A stretch of DNA of 64,000 nucleotides, from the NCBI RefSeq assembly GCF_001942335.1, contig NZ_MKKH01000044.1, positions 81,723 through 145,722 of the forward strand. The letters are read 5' to 3'. Positions 26,692-38,541 of this stretch are shown here, in pieces (the first letter of the stretch is position 1; the number at the start of each line of letters is the position of its first letter). The notes below the pieces were generated by a model, which searched no databases, was not told the DNA's origin, and saw only the letters and a list, made by a program, of their open reading frames with translations. Source of the stretch: Cellulosimicrobium sp. CUA-896. GTDB taxonomy: Bacteria > Actinomycetota > Actinomycetes > Actinomycetales > Cellulomonadaceae. The translations under genes were made by a program, and so were the position numbers.

Positions 26692-27353
26692 ATGACTACC
26701 CCCCAGCAGAACGCCCGCCCGGTCACGGCCGTGCTCGGCACCAAGCTCGGGATGACGCAGCTCTGGGACGAGGCCGGTCGCCTCGTGCCCGTGACGGTCG
26801 TCGCGGTCGGCACCAACGTCATCACGCAGGTCCGTACGGCTGACGCCGACGGCTACGCCGCGGTCCAGCTCGCCTACGGGCAGATCGACCCGCGCAAGGT
26901 CACCAAGCCCCTCAAGGGCCACTTCGAGAGGCCGGCGTCACGCCGCGCCGCCACGTGGCCGAGGTCCGCACCTCCGACGCCGCCGAGTACGCGCTCGGCC
27001 AGGAGATCACCGCCGAGGCCTTCGAGGCCGGTGCCGTGGTCGACGTCGTGGGCACGACCAAGGGCAAGGGCACCGCCGGTGTCATGAAGCGTCACGGCTT
27101 CGCCGGCGTCGGCGCCTCGCACGGTGCCCACCGCAACCACCGCAAGCCCGGCTCGATCGGTGGGGCCTCGACCCCGTCGCGCGTGTTCAAGGGCCTGCGC
27201 ATGGCCGGTCGCATGGGCAACGCCCGCCAGACCACCCAGAACCTGACCGTCCACGCGGTCGACGTCGAGAAGGGTCTGCTGCTCGTCAAGGGCGCGGTCC
27301 CCGGCCCCAAGGGCGGCGTCGTCCTCGTGCGCAGCGCCGCGAAGGGAGCGTGA
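26692..27353 (+). CDS. rplC: 50S ribosomal protein L3 (frameshifted)
   Basis: Early-assembly protein near the peptidyl-transferase centre. ATG 26692 follows GGAGGA. One A is missing near 26931 ([18 protein letters not shown]). The corrected 220-residue product shows [19 protein letters not shown] and [20 protein letters not shown]. It ends 5 bp before rplD. Confidence 0.95.
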
Positions 27354-27358
27354 ACCCC

Positions 27359-28069
27359 ATGGCTGAGCAGACCGCTCTGACCGTCGACGTCCTCGACGCG
27401 AACGGCACGAAGGCCGGCACCGCCGAGCTCCCCGCCGCGGTGTTCGACGTCGAGACGAACGTCCCGCTGATCCACCAGGTCGTCGTCGCGCAGCGCGCCG
27501 CCGCGCGCCAGGCACGCACGACACCAAGACCCGCGGCGAGGTCCGCGGCGGTGGCAAGAAGCCGTACAAGCAGAAGGGCACCGGTCGCGCCCGTCAGGGC
27601 TCGATCCGCGCGCCGCAGTTCGCCGGCGGTGGCACCGTCCACGGCCCGACGCCGCGCTCGTACGACCAGCGCACGCCCAAGAAGATGAAGCTGCCGCGCT
27701 GCGCGGCGCCTGTCCGACCGGGCGCGTCACGGCCGCGTGCACGTCGTCACGGGGTTCGGGGTCGACGGCACGCCGTCGACGCGGACCGCCCTCGCGACGC
27801 TCGCCAAGCTCTCCGGGCGCAAGCACGTCCTCGTGGTCACCGAGCGCGGTGACGACCTGACGATCAAGTCGCTGCGGAACGTCGAGCAGGTCCACCTCCT
27901 GGTGGCCGACCAGCTCAACACCTACGACGTCCTCGTCTCGGACGACGTCGTCTTCACGCAGGGCGCGCTCGACGCGTTCCTGGCCGGCCCGGTCAAGGGT
28001 CGCTCCGCGAAGGCCGTCGCCACCTCCACCGAGGCGGACGAGACTGCTGCCGAGGAGGCCGCGAAGTGA
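27359..28069 (+). CDS. rplD: 50S ribosomal protein L4 (three missing bases)
   Basis: Lines the polypeptide exit tunnel with L22; in some bacteria it represses the S10 operon. The reading is restored by adding bases near 27512 ([20 protein letters not shown]), 27690 and 27710 ([17 protein letters not shown]). Corrected length is 237 residues, slightly long owing to a C-terminal acidic tail ([14 protein letters not shown]). Its stop overlaps the rplW start. Confidence 0.94.
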
Positions 28070-28356
28070 CCACCGTGACCAAGGACCCCCGTGACGTGAT
28101 CCTCGCGCCGGTCGTCTCCGAGAAGAGCTACGGCCTGCTCGACGAGGGCAAGTACACGTTCATCGTCGACCCGCGGAGCAACAAGACCGAGATCAAGATC
28201 GCGATCGAGCAGATCTTCGACGTCAAGGTCGCCTCGGTGAACACGATCAACCGCAAGGGCAAGGCGCGTCGCACGCGTTTCGGCCTGGGCAAGCGCAAGG
28301 ACACCAAGCGTGCGATCGTCACCCTCCGCGAGGGCACGATCGACATCTTCGGCTGA
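28066..28356 (+). CDS. rplW: 50S ribosomal protein L23
   Basis: Exit-tunnel protein that docks trigger factor and SRP. The 96-residue product has [19 protein letters not shown] and [23 protein letters not shown] 28066 overlaps the rplD stop; GTG 28075 is an equally possible start three codons on. Confidence 0.97.
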   Translation: MTTVTKDPRDVILAPVVSEKSYGLLDEGKYTFIVDPRSNKTEIKIAIEQIFDVKVASVNTINRKGKARRTRFGLGKRKDTKRAIVTLREGTIDIFG

Positions 28357-28387
28357 GCCGACGAGAGCAGATTGAGGACAGATCCCC

Positions 28388-29224
<837 letters not shown>

Positions 29225-29239
29225 TAGGAGCCTGGAGAC

Positions 29240-29521
29240 ATGCCTCGTAGCCTGAAGAAGGGCCCCTTCGTCGACGACCACCTGCAGAAGAAGGTGGACG
29301 CTCAGAACGAGAAGGGGACCAAGAACGTCATCAAGACCTGGTCCCGTCGGTCGGTCATCACGCCCGACTTCCTCGGTCACACCTTTGCCGTGCACGACGG
29401 CCGCAAGCACACCCCGGTGTTCGTCACCGAGGCGATGGTCGGCCACAAGCTCGGCGAGTTCGCTCCCACGCGGACCTTCCGCGGCCACGTGAAGGACGAC
29501 AAGAAGGGCCGTCGCCGCTGA
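29240..29521 (+). CDS. rpsS: 30S ribosomal protein S19
   Basis: Small-subunit head protein forming the A-site finger bridge. 93 residues, [20 protein letters not shown] at the start and [20 protein letters not shown] at the end. ATG 29240 is preceded by AGGAGCCTGGAG. Confidence 0.98.
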   Translation: MPRSLKKGPFVDDHLQKKVDAQNEKGTKNVIKTWSRRSVITPDFLGHTFAVHDGRKHTPVFVTEAMVGHKLGEFAPTRTFRGHVKDDKKGRRR

Positions 29522-29594
29522 CTCGTGGGCCCCGGCCCGCGAGACAAGCAGTGACGTGCTCCTGACGGTCACAAGACAAGAAGGCAGGACAGCA

Positions 29595-29972
29595 ATGGAA
29601 GCCAAGGCGCAGGCGCGGTTCGTCCGTGTCACGCCCCAGAAGGCCCGGCGCGTCGTGGACCTCATCCGTGGCAAGCAGGCCTCCGAGGCCGTCGCGGTGC
29701 TGAAGTTCGCACCGCAGTCGGCGAGCGAGCCCGTCCGCAAGGTCGTGGAGAGCGCCATCGCCAACGCCCGGGTGAAGGCCGACCGCGCGAGCGTCGCGTT
29801 CGAGGAGCAGGAGCTCGTCGTGCGCGAGGTGTTCGTCGACGAGGGCCCGACCCTCAAGCGTTTCCGCCCGCGTGCCCAGGGCCGCGCGAGCCGCATCCTC
29901 AAGCGCACGAGCCACATCACCGTGGTCGTGGCACCGAAGACGCAGCGTGAGAACAAGGAAGGGACCCGATAG
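29595..29972 (+). CDS. rplV: 50S ribosomal protein L22
   Basis: Tunnel-lining protein, site of some macrolide resistance changes. 125 residues from ATG 29595; [20 protein letters not shown] and the C-terminal hairpin [20 protein letters not shown] are normal. An upstream in-frame start at 29556 would add 13 unsupported residues. Its TAG shares a base with the GTG of rpsC. Confidence 0.97.
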   Translation: MEAKAQARFVRVTPQKARRVVDLIRGKQASEAVAVLKFAPQSASEPVRKVVESAIANARVKADRASVAFEEQELVVREVFVDEGPTLKRFRPRAQGRASRILKRTSHITVVVAPKTQRENKEGTR

Positions 29973-30807
29973 TGGGACAGAAGGTTCACCCGCACGGGTA
30001 CCGCCTCGCATCACCACCGACCACCGGTCGCGCTGGTTCGCCGACAGCACCAAGCCCGGTCAGCGGTACCGCGACTACGTCCGCGAGGACGTCCAGATCC
30101 GCAAGCTCATGAGCACCGGTCTCGAGCGCGCCGGCATCTCCAAGGTCGAGATCGAGCGCACCCGTGACCGCGTCCGCGTGGACATCCACACGGCGCGCCC
30201 CGGCATCGTCATCGGCCGCCGCGGCGCCGAGGCGGACCGCATCCGCGGCGAGCTGGAGAAGCTCACCGGCAAGCAGGTGCAGCTCAACATCCTCGAGGTC
30301 AAGAACGCGGAGATCGACGCGCAGCTCGTGGCCCAGGGGATCGCCGAGCAGCTCGCGAGCCGTGTCTCGTTCCGTCGCGCCATGCGCAAGGGCATCCAGT
30401 CCGCCCAGCGTGCCGGTGCGAAGGGCATCCGCGTGCAGGTCTCCGGCCGCCTCGGCGGCGCGGAGATGAGCCGGTCCGAGTTCTACCGCGAGGGTCGTGT
30501 GCCGCTGCACACGCTGCGCGCGAACATCGACTACGGCTTCTTCGAGGCCCGCACGACCTTCGGCCGCATCGGCGTGAAGGTGTGGATCTACAAGGGCGAC
30601 ATGACGGAGAAGGAGTGGGCGGCGCAGCAGGCGTCGGCCGCCCCGCGCCAGGGCCGTGGTCCCCGCGGCGACCGTGGCGAGCGCCGTGGTGGGCGTCGTC
30701 CCGAGCGTTCGGCCGAGCGGAGCGCTGCTCCCGAGGCGCCGGCCGCCGAGCAGGCCCCGGCCACGGAGCCCGCTCAGCAGGCCCCTGAGACCGGAACGGA
30801 GGCCTGA
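29972..30807 (+). CDS. rpsC: 30S ribosomal protein S3 (frameshifted)
   Basis: mRNA-entry protein with a KH domain ([20 protein letters not shown]). GTG 29972 overlaps the rplV stop. One G is missing near 30012 ([17 protein letters not shown]). Corrected length is 278 residues, including a C-terminal Arg/Gly then Ala/Pro/Glu-rich tail of about 60 residues that is common in Actinobacteria. Confidence 0.96.
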
Positions 30808-30809
30808 GC

Positions 30810-31229
30810 ATGCTGATCCCGCGCAGGCTCAAGCACCGCAAGCAGCACCACCCGTCGCGCTCCGGCGCGGCGAAGGGTGGCACGCAGATCTCCTTCGGCG
30901 ACTACGGCATCCAGGCTCTCGAGCCCGCGTACGTCACGAACCGGCAGATCGAGGCTGCTCGTATCGCGATGACCCGTCACATCAAGCGTGGCGGAAAGGT
31001 CTGGATCAACATCTACCCGGACCGCCCGCTGACGAAGAAGCCCGCCGAGACCCGCATGGGCTCCGGCAAGGGCTCGCCCGAGTGGTGGGTCGCCAACGTC
31101 AAGCCCGGCCGCATCGTGTTCGAGCTGGCCGGTGTCCCGGAGCCCCTGGCTCGCGAGGCGATGCGCCGCGCGATCCACAAGCTCCCGATGAAGTGCCGTT
31201 TCGTGGTGCGCGAGGGTGGTGGCAACTGA
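30810..31229 (+). CDS. rplP: 50S ribosomal protein L16
   Basis: Binds near the A-site tRNA elbow on the large subunit. 139 residues, [20 protein letters not shown] at the start and [16 protein letters not shown] at the end. Two base pairs after rpsC; its stop overlaps the rpmC ATG. Confidence 0.98.
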   Translation: MLIPRRLKHRKQHHPSRSGAAKGGTQISFGDYGIQALEPAYVTNRQIEAARIAMTRHIKRGGKVWINIYPDRPLTKKPAETRMGSGKGSPEWWVANVKPGRIVFELAGVPEPLAREAMRRAIHKLPMKCRFVVREGGGN

Positions 31230-31465
31230 TGGCTATCGGAACGAAGGGGCTCGCCCCGGTCGACCTGGACGCCATGGACGACGAGTCGCTCGTCGCGAAG
31301 CTCAAGGAGACCAAGGAGGAGCTGTTCAACCTCCGCTTCCAGTCGGCCACCGGCCAGCTGGAGAGCCACGGTCGCCTCAAGGCCGTGCGCCGCGACATCG
31401 CCCGGATCTACACGATCCTGCGTGAGCGCGAGCTCGGTATCCGTACTGCGCCGAGCGCCGAGTGA
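31229..31465 (+). CDS. rpmC: 50S ribosomal protein L29
   Basis: Two-helix protein at the exit tunnel rim. The 78-residue product starts [20 protein letters not shown] and has the hallmark [20 protein letters not shown] and [20 protein letters not shown] 31229 overlaps the rplP stop by one base. Confidence 0.97.
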   Translation: MAIGTKGLAPVDLDAMDDESLVAKLKETKEELFNLRFQSATGQLESHGRLKAVRRDIARIYTILRERELGIRTAPSAE

Positions 31466-31476
31466 GTGAGGCTGGA

Positions 31477-31767
31477 ATGAGCGAGAACGCAACGAACGTT
31501 CCTGTGGAGGACGCCACGCGCGCCAACCGCAAGACGCGCCGCGGCTACGTCGTGAGCGACAAGATGGACAAGACCGTGGTGGTCGAGGTCGAGGACCGGG
31601 TCAAGCACCCGCTCTACGGCAAGGTCATCCGGCGCACGAGCAAGGTCAAGGCGCACGACGAGCAGAACACCGCCGGCGTCGGCGACCTCGTGGTCATCAT
31701 GGAGACCCGCCCGCTGTCCGCGACCAAGCGGTGGCGCCTGGTGGAGATCCTCGAGAAGGCCAAGTAA
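31477..31767 (+). CDS. rpsQ: 30S ribosomal protein S17
   Basis: Early-binding small-subunit protein with an OB fold. 96 residues from ATG 31477; hallmark [20 protein letters not shown] and [20 protein letters not shown]. The GTG at 31462 in the same frame is less likely because it overlaps the rpmC stop and adds nothing conserved. Confidence 0.97.
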   Translation: MSENATNVPVEDATRANRKTRRGYVVSDKMDKTVVVEVEDRVKHPLYGKVIRRTSKVKAHDEQNTAGVGDLVVIMETRPLSATKRWRLVEILEKAK

Positions 31768-31797
31768 GGTCTGACGGTTCGCCGACAGGCACGGTCT

Positions 31798-31821
31798 GAC
31801 GGGCGGCACGCTCCGCCCGTC
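31798..31821 (+). terminator. Hairpin between rpsQ and rplN
   Basis: Arms GACGGGCGG (31798-31806) and CCGCCCGTC (31813-31821) with a 6-nt loop, in the 224-bp gap that separates the S10 and spc gene groups. Possible partial terminator; no strong promoter is visible after it. Confidence 0.5.
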
Positions 31822-31991
31822 ACGACCGGTCTCGTGCCGGGCCCTCGGGCGCGGCAACCAGTGAGGACAGGACCGGGAGCGCTCCGCCCCCGGCCTGGCC
31901 GGTTCACCCGCGAGGGACCCGGCACTGACAGCTATCCGTTCGGCAAGGCTCGCCCACCGGCGAGAACCGGCTCGACGACAGGAGTACATAC

Positions 31992-32360
31992 ATGATCCAG
32001 CAGGAGTCGCGACTTCGTGTCGCCGACAACACGGGTGCCAAGGAGATCCTCTGCATCCGTGTTCTCGGTGGCTCGGGCCGTCGCTACGCCGGAATCGGTG
32101 ACGTCATCGTCGCCACCGTCAAGGACGCGATCCCGGGCGGCAACGTGAAGAGGGGCGACGTCGTCAAGGCGGTCGTCGTCCGCACCGCCAAGGAGCGCCG
32201 TCGTCCGGACGGTTCCTACATCAAGTTCGACGAGAACGCGGCCGTGATCCTCAAGAACGACGGCGAGCCGCGCGGCACGCGCATCTTCGGCCCCGTCGGC
32301 CGTGAGCTGCGCGACAAGCGGTTCATGAAGATCATCTCGCTGGCTCCGGAGGTGCTCTGA
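31992..32360 (+). CDS. rplN: 50S ribosomal protein L14
   Basis: Intersubunit-bridge protein. 122 residues, [20 protein letters not shown] at the start and [19 protein letters not shown] at the end. First gene of the spc part of the cluster, 2 bp before rplX. Confidence 0.98.
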   Translation: MIQQESRLRVADNTGAKEILCIRVLGGSGRRYAGIGDVIVATVKDAIPGGNVKRGDVVKAVVVRTAKERRRPDGSYIKFDENAAVILKNDGEPRGTRIFGPVGRELRDKRFMKIISLAPEVL

Positions 32361-32362
32361 CC

Positions 32363-32704
32363 ATGGCGAAGATCAAGAAGGGCGACCTCGTGGTCGTCAT
32401 CGCGGGCAAGGACAAGGGCAAGCAGGGCCGCGTCCTCGAGGTCCTCAAGGACAGCGACCGCCTGGTCGTCGAGGGCGTCCAGCGCGTCACGAAGCACACC
32501 AAGGTCGGCCAGTCCCAGCGGGGCACCCGGACCGGTGGCATCGAGACGGTCGAGGCCCCGATCCACGTCAGCAACGTGATGGTCGTCGACCCGGAGACCA
32601 AGAAGGGCACCCGCGTCGGGTACCGCACCGAAGAGGTCGAGCGTGACGGCCGCCAGCGCACCGTTCGCGTGCGCGTCGCCAAGCGCTCCGGTAAGGACAT
32701 CTGA
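32363..32704 (+). CDS. rplX: 50S ribosomal protein L24
   Basis: Assembly initiator with a KOW motif ([20 protein letters not shown]). 113 residues. Its TGA shares a base with the rplE ATG. Confidence 0.97.
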   Translation: MAKIKKGDLVVVIAGKDKGKQGRVLEVLKDSDRLVVEGVQRVTKHTKVGQSQRGTRTGGIETVEAPIHVSNVMVVDPETKKGTRVGYRTEEVERDGRQRTVRVRVAKRSGKDI

Positions 32705-33273
32705 TGAGCACCGATATCGCAGCCCCCGAGGTCCCGCGCCTCAAGCAGCGCTACCGCGACGAGATCGTCGCCGGCCTGCGCGAGGAGTTCGGGCACGAGA
32801 ACGTCAACCAGGTCGCCCGCGTCACGAAGATCGTCGTGAACATGGGTGTCGGTGACGCGGCCAAGGACTCGAAGCTCATCGAGGGCGCCATCCGGGACCT
32901 GTCCGCGATCACCGGCCAGAAGCCGCAGGTGACGAAGGCCCGCAAGTCCATCGCGCAGTTCAAGCTGCGCGAGGGCATGCCGATCGGTGCGCACGTCACG
33001 CTGCGCGGCGACCGGATGTGGGAGTTCCTCGACCGTCTGCTGTCGATCGCCCTGCCGCGCATCCGCGACTTCCGCGGTCTGTCGCCGAAGCAGTTCGACG
33101 GCCACGGCAACTACACGTTCGGCCTCACGGAGCAGTCGATGTTCCACGAGATCGACCAGGACAAGATCGACCGTGTCCGCGGCATGGACATCACGATCGT
33201 GACCACGGCGACGACCGACGACGAGGGCCGCTCCCTGCTGCGCCGTCTCGGTTTCCCCTTCAAGGAGAACTGA
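32704..33273 (+). CDS. rplE: 50S ribosomal protein L5
   Basis: Binds 5S rRNA and P-site tRNA. 189 residues; [20 protein letters not shown] and the C-terminal [20 protein letters not shown] are normal. Confidence 0.98.
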   Translation: MSTDIAAPEVPRLKQRYRDEIVAGLREEFGHENVNQVARVTKIVVNMGVGDAAKDSKLIEGAIRDLSAITGQKPQVTKARKSIAQFKLREGMPIGAHVTLRGDRMWEFLDRLLSIALPRIRDFRGLSPKQFDGHGNYTFGLTEQSMFHEIDQDKIDRVRGMDITIVTTATTDDEGRSLLRRLGFPFKEN

Positions 33274-33274
33274 C

Positions 33275-33460
33275 ATGGCGAAGAAGGCCCTGATCAACAA
33301 GGCGGCCGCCAAGCCGAAGTTCGCGGTCCGCGCCTACACCCGGTGCCAGCGGTGCGGTCGTCCGCACTCCGTGTACCGCAAGTTCGGCCTGTGCCGCATC
33401 TGCCTGCGCGAGATGGCACACCGTGGTGAGCTTCCCGGCGTCACCAAGAGCAGCTGGTAA
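33275..33460 (+). CDS. rpsN: 30S ribosomal protein S14, zinc-binding type
   Basis: Small-subunit head protein. The 61-residue form has the zinc ribbon [20 protein letters not shown] (two CxxC pairs), so it is the zinc-dependent paralogue; a zinc-free S14 is expected elsewhere if the strain has one. One base pair after rplE. Confidence 0.98.
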   Translation: MAKKALINKAAAKPKFAVRAYTRCQRCGRPHSVYRKFGLCRICLREMAHRGELPGVTKSSW

Positions 33461-33539
33461 CAACTACGTCGCCGGTCCCGGCGGGACGCGCCACGCGTGC
33501 GTCCGCCGGGATACCCCGACGAGGAAGGGCTGAAGCCCG

Positions 33540-33938
33540 ATGACGATGACCGACCCGATCGCAGACATGCTCACGCGTCTGCGCAACGCGAACTCGGCCT
33601 ACCACGAGACGGTCTCCATGCCGCACTCGAAGCTGAAGTCGCACATCGCCGAGATCCTCCAGGCCGAGGGCTACATCGCCGGCTGGAGCGTCGAGGACGC
33701 GAGGGTGGGCAAGACGCTCACCATCCAGCTCAAGTTCGGCCCGAACCGTGAGCGCAGCCTCGCCGGCGTGCGCCGCGTGTCGAAGCCCGGCCTGCGCGTC
33801 TACGCGAAGTCCACCAACCTGCCCAAGGTCCTCGGCGGCCTGGGCGTGGCGATCCTGTCCACGTCCTCCGGCCTGCTGACGGACAAGCAGGCCGCCACGA
33901 AGGGCGTGGGCGGCGAAGTCCTCGCCTACGTCTGGTAA
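33540..33938 (+). CDS. rpsH: 30S ribosomal protein S8
   Basis: Binds the central domain of 16S rRNA and in many bacteria represses the spc operon. 132 residues from ATG 33540 (ATG 33546 also possible); [20 protein letters not shown] and the C-terminal [14 protein letters not shown] are conserved. Confidence 0.98.
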   Translation: MTMTDPIADMLTRLRNANSAYHETVSMPHSKLKSHIAEILQAEGYIAGWSVEDARVGKTLTIQLKFGPNRERSLAGVRRVSKPGLRVYAKSTNLPKVLGGLGVAILSTSSGLLTDKQAATKGVGGEVLAYVW

Positions 33939-33957
33939 CCCGGAAAGGAGATCCGCC

Positions 33958-34494
33958 ATGTCTCGAATCGGCAAGCTCCCCGTTCCGGTCCCGGCCGGCG
34001 TGGACGTCACCATCAGCGGCGCGCTCGTGACCGTGAAGGGCCCCAAGGGCTCTCTCGAGCACCGTGTGCCCGCTCCCATCAACGTCGCCCAGGAGGACGG
34101 CACCCTCGTGGTGACGCGCCCGGACGACGAGCGCGAGTCCCGCTCGCTGCACGGCCTCACGCGCACCCTGCTGGCGAACCTCGTCCAGGGCGTGACGCAG
34201 GGCTACGAGAAGAAGCTGGAGATCGTGGGCACGGGTTACCGCGTGACCGCGAAGGGTGCGGACCTCGAGTTCGCGCTCGGGTTCAGCCACCCGGTGGTCG
34301 TCTCGGCACCGGCCGGCATCACGTTCGCGGTCGAGAGCCCGACGAAGTTCTCGGTCTCCGGCATCGACAAGCAGCAGGTCGGCGAGGTCGCGGCGAACAT
34401 CCGCAAGATCCGCAAGCCCGAGCCGTACAAGGGCAAGGGTGTGCGTTACGCCGGCGAGGTCGTCCGCCGCAAGGTCGGAAAGGCTGGTAAGTAA
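33958..34494 (+). CDS. rplF: 50S ribosomal protein L6
   Basis: Lies near the sarcin-ricin loop. 178 residues with two L6 domains; start [20 protein letters not shown] and the hallmark [21 protein letters not shown] strong AAAGGAGAT precedes the ATG. Confidence 0.98.
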   Translation: MSRIGKLPVPVPAGVDVTISGALVTVKGPKGSLEHRVPAPINVAQEDGTLVVTRPDDERESRSLHGLTRTLLANLVQGVTQGYEKKLEIVGTGYRVTAKGADLEFALGFSHPVVVSAPAGITFAVESPTKFSVSGIDKQQVGEVAANIRKIRKPEPYKGKGVRYAGEVVRRKVGKAGK

Positions 34495-34496
34495 CG

Positions 34497-34867
34497 ATGG
34501 CTCTGAAGGTTCTCGGCAAGGGCAAGGCCGTCGCGCGTCAGCGCCGCCACCTGCGCCTGCGCAAGAAGATCAAGGGGACCGCCGCTCGTCCGCGCCTCGT
34601 GGTGACGCGCTCCACGCGCCACATCACGGCCCAGGTCGTCGACGACACGATCGGTCAGACCCTCGCGTCGGCGTCCTCCCTCGAGGCGGACCTGCGCGCT
34701 CTCGACGGCGACAAGAGCGCCAAGGCCCGTCGGGTCGGCGAGCTCGTCGCCGAGCGTGCGAAGGCCAAGGCGTCGACTCGGTCGTGTTCGACCGCGGTGG
34801 CAACAAGTACCACGGCCGGGTCGCGGCGGTCGCCGACGGCGCCCGCGAGGGCGGTCTGGCCCTGTGA
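34497..34867 (+). CDS. rplR: 50S ribosomal protein L18 (frameshifted)
   Basis: 5S rRNA-binding protein. ATG 34497 lies 2 bp after rplF. One G is missing near 34771 ([20 protein letters not shown]). Corrected length is 123 residues, normal, ending [12 protein letters not shown]. Confidence 0.95.
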
Positions 34868-34907
34868 CGACGTCGACCATCCGTACACGGAAGCAAAGGA
34901 TTCTCTG

Positions 34908-35561
34908 ATGGCTGCAGGGCAGCGCAGCAACACCGGCGCCCCCACGGGTGCCGCCAACGAGTCGAGCGACCAGAACGCTCGCGGGGGACGCGACAACCGT
35001 CGTGACAACCGCCGCGACGGTCGCCGCGGCGACGCAGCCGAGAAGAACGCCTTCGTCGAGCGCGTCGTCACCATCAACCGCGTCGCCAAGGTCGTCAAGG
35101 GCGGCCGCCGCTTCAGCTTCACCGCGCTCGTCGTGGTGGGCGACGGCGACGGCACGGTCGGCGTCGGCTACGGCAAGGCGAAGGAGGTGCCCGCGGCGAT
35201 CGCCAAGGGTGTCGAGGAGGCCAAGAAGAACTTCTTCAAGGTCCCGCGCATCCAGGGCACCATCCCGCATCCGATCCAGGGCGAGGCCGCCGCCGGCGTC
35301 GTCTTCCTCCGCCCGGCCTCTCCGGGTACCGGTGTGATCGCCGGTGGTCCGGTGCGCGCCGTGCTCGAGTGCGCAGGCATCCACGACGTGCTGAGCAAGT
35401 CGCTCGGCTCGTCCAACGCGATCAACATCGTGCACGCGACCGTGGAGGCGCTGCGCGGCCTGGAGCAGCCCGAGGCTGTCGCCGCGCGTCGTGGTCTCCC
35501 GCTCGAGGACGTGGCCCCGGCCGCGCTCCTGCGCGCGCGTGCTGCGGGGGTGAGCGCCTGA
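34908..35561 (+). CDS. rpsE: 30S ribosomal protein S5
   Basis: Accuracy protein, site of spectinomycin resistance. 217 residues from ATG 34908: an Asn/Arg/Gly-rich N-terminal extension of about 45 residues, then [20 protein letters not shown] and the second domain [20 protein letters not shown]. The upstream AAGGA supports the start. Confidence 0.97.
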   Translation: MAAGQRSNTGAPTGAANESSDQNARGGRDNRRDNRRDGRRGDAAEKNAFVERVVTINRVAKVVKGGRRFSFTALVVVGDGDGTVGVGYGKAKEVPAAIAKGVEEAKKNFFKVPRIQGTIPHPIQGEAAAGVVFLRPASPGTGVIAGGPVRAVLECAGIHDVLSKSLGSSNAINIVHATVEALRGLEQPEAVAARRGLPLEDVAPAALLRARAAGVSA

Positions 35562-35743
35562 TGGCCAGGCTGAAGGTGACCCAGAAGAAGTCCGCCATCG
35601 GCGGCAAGCAGAACCAGCGCGACACGCTGCGCACTCTGGGCCTCAAGCGGATCGGCGACACCGCCGTGAAGGAGGACCGCCCGGAGATCCGCGGCATGGT
35701 CGCGACGGTGGCGCACCTCGTCACCGTTGAGGAGGTCGAGTGA
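35561..35743 (+). CDS. rpmD: 50S ribosomal protein L30
   Basis: Small large-subunit protein, 60 residues, [20 protein letters not shown] and [23 protein letters not shown] overlaps the rpsE stop; its own stop overlaps the rplO start. Confidence 0.97.
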   Translation: MARLKVTQKKSAIGGKQNQRDTLRTLGLKRIGDTAVKEDRPEIRGMVATVAHLVTVEEVE

Positions 35744-36259
35744 CGATGCTGAGAAGGCCACGAAGAAGACCGCCGAGGCTCCGCAGGCGAAGGCGGCCGA
35801 GGTCGAGCAGGGTGCCGGCGGCACCCTCAAGGTCCACCACCTGCGTCCGGCCCCCGGCGCCAAGAAGGCCAAGACCCGCGTGGGTCGTGGTGAGGCGTCG
35901 AAGGGCAAGACGGCGGGCCGCGGTACCAAGGGTACGAAGGCGCGCTACCAGTCCCCGAGCGCTTCGAGGGCGGGCAGATGCCTCTGCACATGCGCCTGCC
36001 GAAGCTGCGCGGCTTCAAGAACCCGTTCCGCACCGAGTACCAGGTCGTCAACCTGGACAAGCTCGCGGCGCTGTACCCCGAGGGTGGCTCCGTCACCGTC
36101 GAGGACCTCGTCGCGAAGGGCGCGGTCCGCAAGGGCCAGCCGGTGAAGGTGCTGGGCACGGGCGAGATCACCGTCAAGCTCGAGGTCGCGGTCGACGCCC
36201 TCTCGGGTTCCGCGCGCGAGAAGATCCTCGCGGCGGGCGGCTCGGTCTCGCAGGACTGA
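35740..36259 (+). CDS. rplO: 50S ribosomal protein L15 (two missing bases)
   Basis: Late-assembly protein. The GTG at 35740 overlaps the rpmD stop (GTGA); one G missing at about 35745 gives Met-Thr-Asp-Ala-Glu-Lys, and another at about 35957 restores [19 protein letters not shown]. Corrected length is 173 residues with the glycine-rich hallmark [20 protein letters not shown]. Last gene of the spc group before a terminator. Confidence 0.93.
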
Positions 36260-36266
36260 CACCGAC

Positions 36267-36306
36267 GGACAGGGCCGGTGGCGCGCACGCGCCGTCGGCC
36301 CTGTCC
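36267..36306 (+). terminator. Terminator after rplO
   Basis: Arms GGACAGGGCC and GGCCCTGTCC close an imperfect stem with a second inner stem GGCGCG/GCGCC. It starts 7 bp after the rplO stop and separates spc from the secY operon. Confidence 0.75.
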
Positions 36307-36469
36307 GCGTCTGAGGGGAGCCGCAGCGCTCGTGCCCTCGATCCGGCCACGGTCCTGCCCGACGGCGGGGCAGGGCTAGACTTCTCCACGGTCCGTCGCC
36401 GGTCGCGCACCGGCCGGCCGCCCTCCACCGTCGGACGGGCGCCCGCCTGTCCGGTCGGCGGACATCGAA

Positions 36470-36499
36470 TTGCCGAACGACGCGGCGCAACGGTTAGGG
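36470..36499 (+). promoter_or_regulatory. Promoter for secY-adk-map
   Basis: -35 TTGCCG (36470-36475), 18-bp spacer, -10 TTAGGG (36494-36499), about 85 nt before secY. The remainder of the 36307-36584 interval has no gene. Confidence 0.55.
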
Positions 36500-36584
36500 T
36501 GCCTCTTGGCGCCGGTGCCGTGCGTCACACCTCGCCGGGCCTCCCGGCGACACGACTTCCCGCCTCGGCGGGCCAGGAGGATAG

Positions 36585-37880
36585 GTGCTCAGCGCATTCG
36601 CCCGGGCTTTCCGGACGCCTGACCTGCGGCGCAAGCTGCTGTTCACGATCGCGATCATGGCGATCTTCCGGGTGGGCTCGTTCATCCCCACGCCGGGCGT
36701 GGACTACCCCAACGTGCAGCAGTGCATCGCCGAGTCGCAGAACAACGACCTGCTCGGCCTCGTCAACCTGTTCAGCGGGGGAGCGCTGCTCCAGCTGTCG
36801 ATCTTCGCGCTCGGCATCATGCCGTACATCACCGCGAGCATCATCACCCAGCTGCTGCGCGTGGTGATCCCGCGCTTCGAGGCCCTGCACAAGGAGGGCC
36901 AGTCGGGGCAGGCGAAGCTCACGCAGTACACGCGCTACCTGACGATCGCGCTCGCGATCCTCCAGTCGACGACCGTCATCACGACGGCGCGCAACGGCCT
37001 GCTCTTCCAGGGCTGCTCGGTCGACGTCATCCCCGACGGCAGCTTCGTGACCCTGGCGCTCATGGTCGTCACGATGACCGCCGGCACGGGCCTGATCATG
37101 TGGCTCGGCGAGCTCATCACCGAGCGCGGCGTCGGCAACGGCATGTCGCTGCTGATCTTCACGTCGATCGCGGCCAGCTTCCCGACCGCCCTGTGGTCGA
37201 TCGCGGGCGGCGCGAACGGCGCGGTGAACTTCATCATCATGATCGCGGTGATCATCCTCGTGATCGGGCTCGTCGTGTTCGTCGAGCAGTCGCAGCGCCG
37301 GATCCCGGTGCAGTACGCCAAGCGCATGGTGGGCCGGCGGATGTACGGGGGCTCGAGCACCTACATCCCGATCAAGATCAACATGGCGGGCGTCATCCCG
37401 GTCATCTTCGCGGCCTCGCTGCTCGCCGTCCCGGGCCTCATCGCCCAGTTCGGGGACCAGACCGCGGGCTGGGTCGTCTGGGTCAGCACGAACCTCGCCG
37501 ACCCCGCGGCACCGCTGCACATCGCGCTGTACGTCGCGATGATCCTCTTCTTCTGCTTCTTCTACACGGCGATCACGTTCAACCCGGACGAGGTCGCGGA
37601 CAACATGAAGAAGTACGGCGGCTTCATCCCGGGCATCCGCGCGGGTCGCCCGACCGCCGAGTACCTCGACTACGTCATCACCCGCATCACGTCCGCGGGC
37701 TCCATCTACCTCGCGCTCGTCGCCCTCCTGCCGACGCTCGTCCTCATCGGCCTCGGCGTGAGCACGAACATCCCGTTCGGTGGGTCCTCGATCCTCATCG
37801 TGGTGGGCGTCGGCCTGGAGACGGTCAAGCAGATCGACTCCCAGCTGCAGCAGCGCCACTACGAAGGGTTCCTCCGTTGA
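36585..37880 (+). CDS. secY: Preprotein translocase subunit SecY
   Basis: Channel subunit of the Sec translocase in the cytoplasmic membrane. Intact, 431 residues, ten membrane spans. The plug/TM2 region reads [20 protein letters not shown] then [15 protein letters not shown]; the cytoplasmic loops contain the family residues [23 protein letters not shown] 36585 follows CAGGAGG. Its TGA overlaps the TTG of adk. Confidence 0.98.
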   Translation: MLSAFARAFRTPDLRRKLLFTIAIMAIFRVGSFIPTPGVDYPNVQQCIAESQNNDLLGLVNLFSGGALLQLSIFALGIMPYITASIITQLLRVVIPRFEALHKEGQSGQAKLTQYTRYLTIALAILQSTTVITTARNGLLFQGCSVDVIPDGSFVTLALMVVTMTAGTGLIMWLGELITERGVGNGMSLLIFTSIAASFPTALWSIAGGANGAVNFIIMIAVIILVIGLVVFVEQSQRRIPVQYAKRMVGRRMYGGSSTYIPIKINMAGVIPVIFAASLLAVPGLIAQFGDQTAGWVVWVSTNLADPAAPLHIALYVAMILFFCFFYTAITFNPDEVADNMKKYGGFIPGIRAGRPTAEYLDYVITRITSAGSIYLALVALLPTLVLIGLGVSTNIPFGGSSILIVVGVGLETVKQIDSQLQQRHYEGFLR

Positions 37881-38479
37881 GCAACGCCTCCAGCACGTCG
37901 GGCCACGCGCGACTGGTCATCATGGGTCCGCAGGGCGCCGGGAAGGGCACGCAGGCGGCACGCCTCGCCGAGCGGCTCGCCGTCCCCGCCATCTCGACGG
38001 GTGACATCTTCCGCGCGAACATCAAGGGCGGCACCGAGCTCGGGCGGCTCGCGCAGGAGTACACCGCGAAGGGTGAGCTCGTCCCCGACTCCGTGACGAA
38101 CGCGATGGTGCGGGACCGCCTCGCGCAGGACGACGCCGCGCGCGGGTTCATCCTCGACGGGTACCCGCGCAACGCGGCCCAGGTGACCGAGCTGGACGCG
38201 ATCCTCGCGGACCTGGGCTGGGCGCTGGACGGCGTCGTGGAGCTCACCGCGGACCGCGACGAGCTGCTGGCGCGGCTCGCGCGCCGGGCGCAGATCGAGG
38301 GCCGGGAGGACGACACCGCCGAGGCGATCGCCCGCCGCCTGGACATCTACGAGGAGCAGACCGCCCCGCTCACGTCCGCGTACGCCGAGCGCGACCTGCT
38401 CGCACGCGTCGACGGGATCGGTGAGATCGACGAGGTCACCGAGCGCATCGTCACGGCGCTCGCGCCGGCGGTCGGCTGA
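37877..38479 (+). CDS. adk: Adenylate kinase
   Basis: Balances AMP, ADP and ATP. The 200-residue product has the P-loop [20 protein letters not shown], the AMP-site [11 protein letters not shown] and [17 protein letters not shown], and a short LID without zinc cysteines, as is usual in Actinobacteria. TTG 37877 overlaps the secY stop (TTGA) and is chosen because the first conserved strand begins about 12 residues later. Confidence 0.95.
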   Translation: MSNASSTSGHARLVIMGPQGAGKGTQAARLAERLAVPAISTGDIFRANIKGGTELGRLAQEYTAKGELVPDSVTNAMVRDRLAQDDAARGFILDGYPRNAAQVTELDAILADLGWALDGVVELTADRDELLARLARRAQIEGREDDTAEAIARRLDIYEEQTAPLTSAYAERDLLARVDGIGEIDEVTERIVTALAPAVG

Positions 38480-38541
38480 CGTCAGCTGCCGTCGGGCGGC
38501 GTCGAGCCGTCCGGGTGCGCGAGCGGGGGAGTGGGAGCACG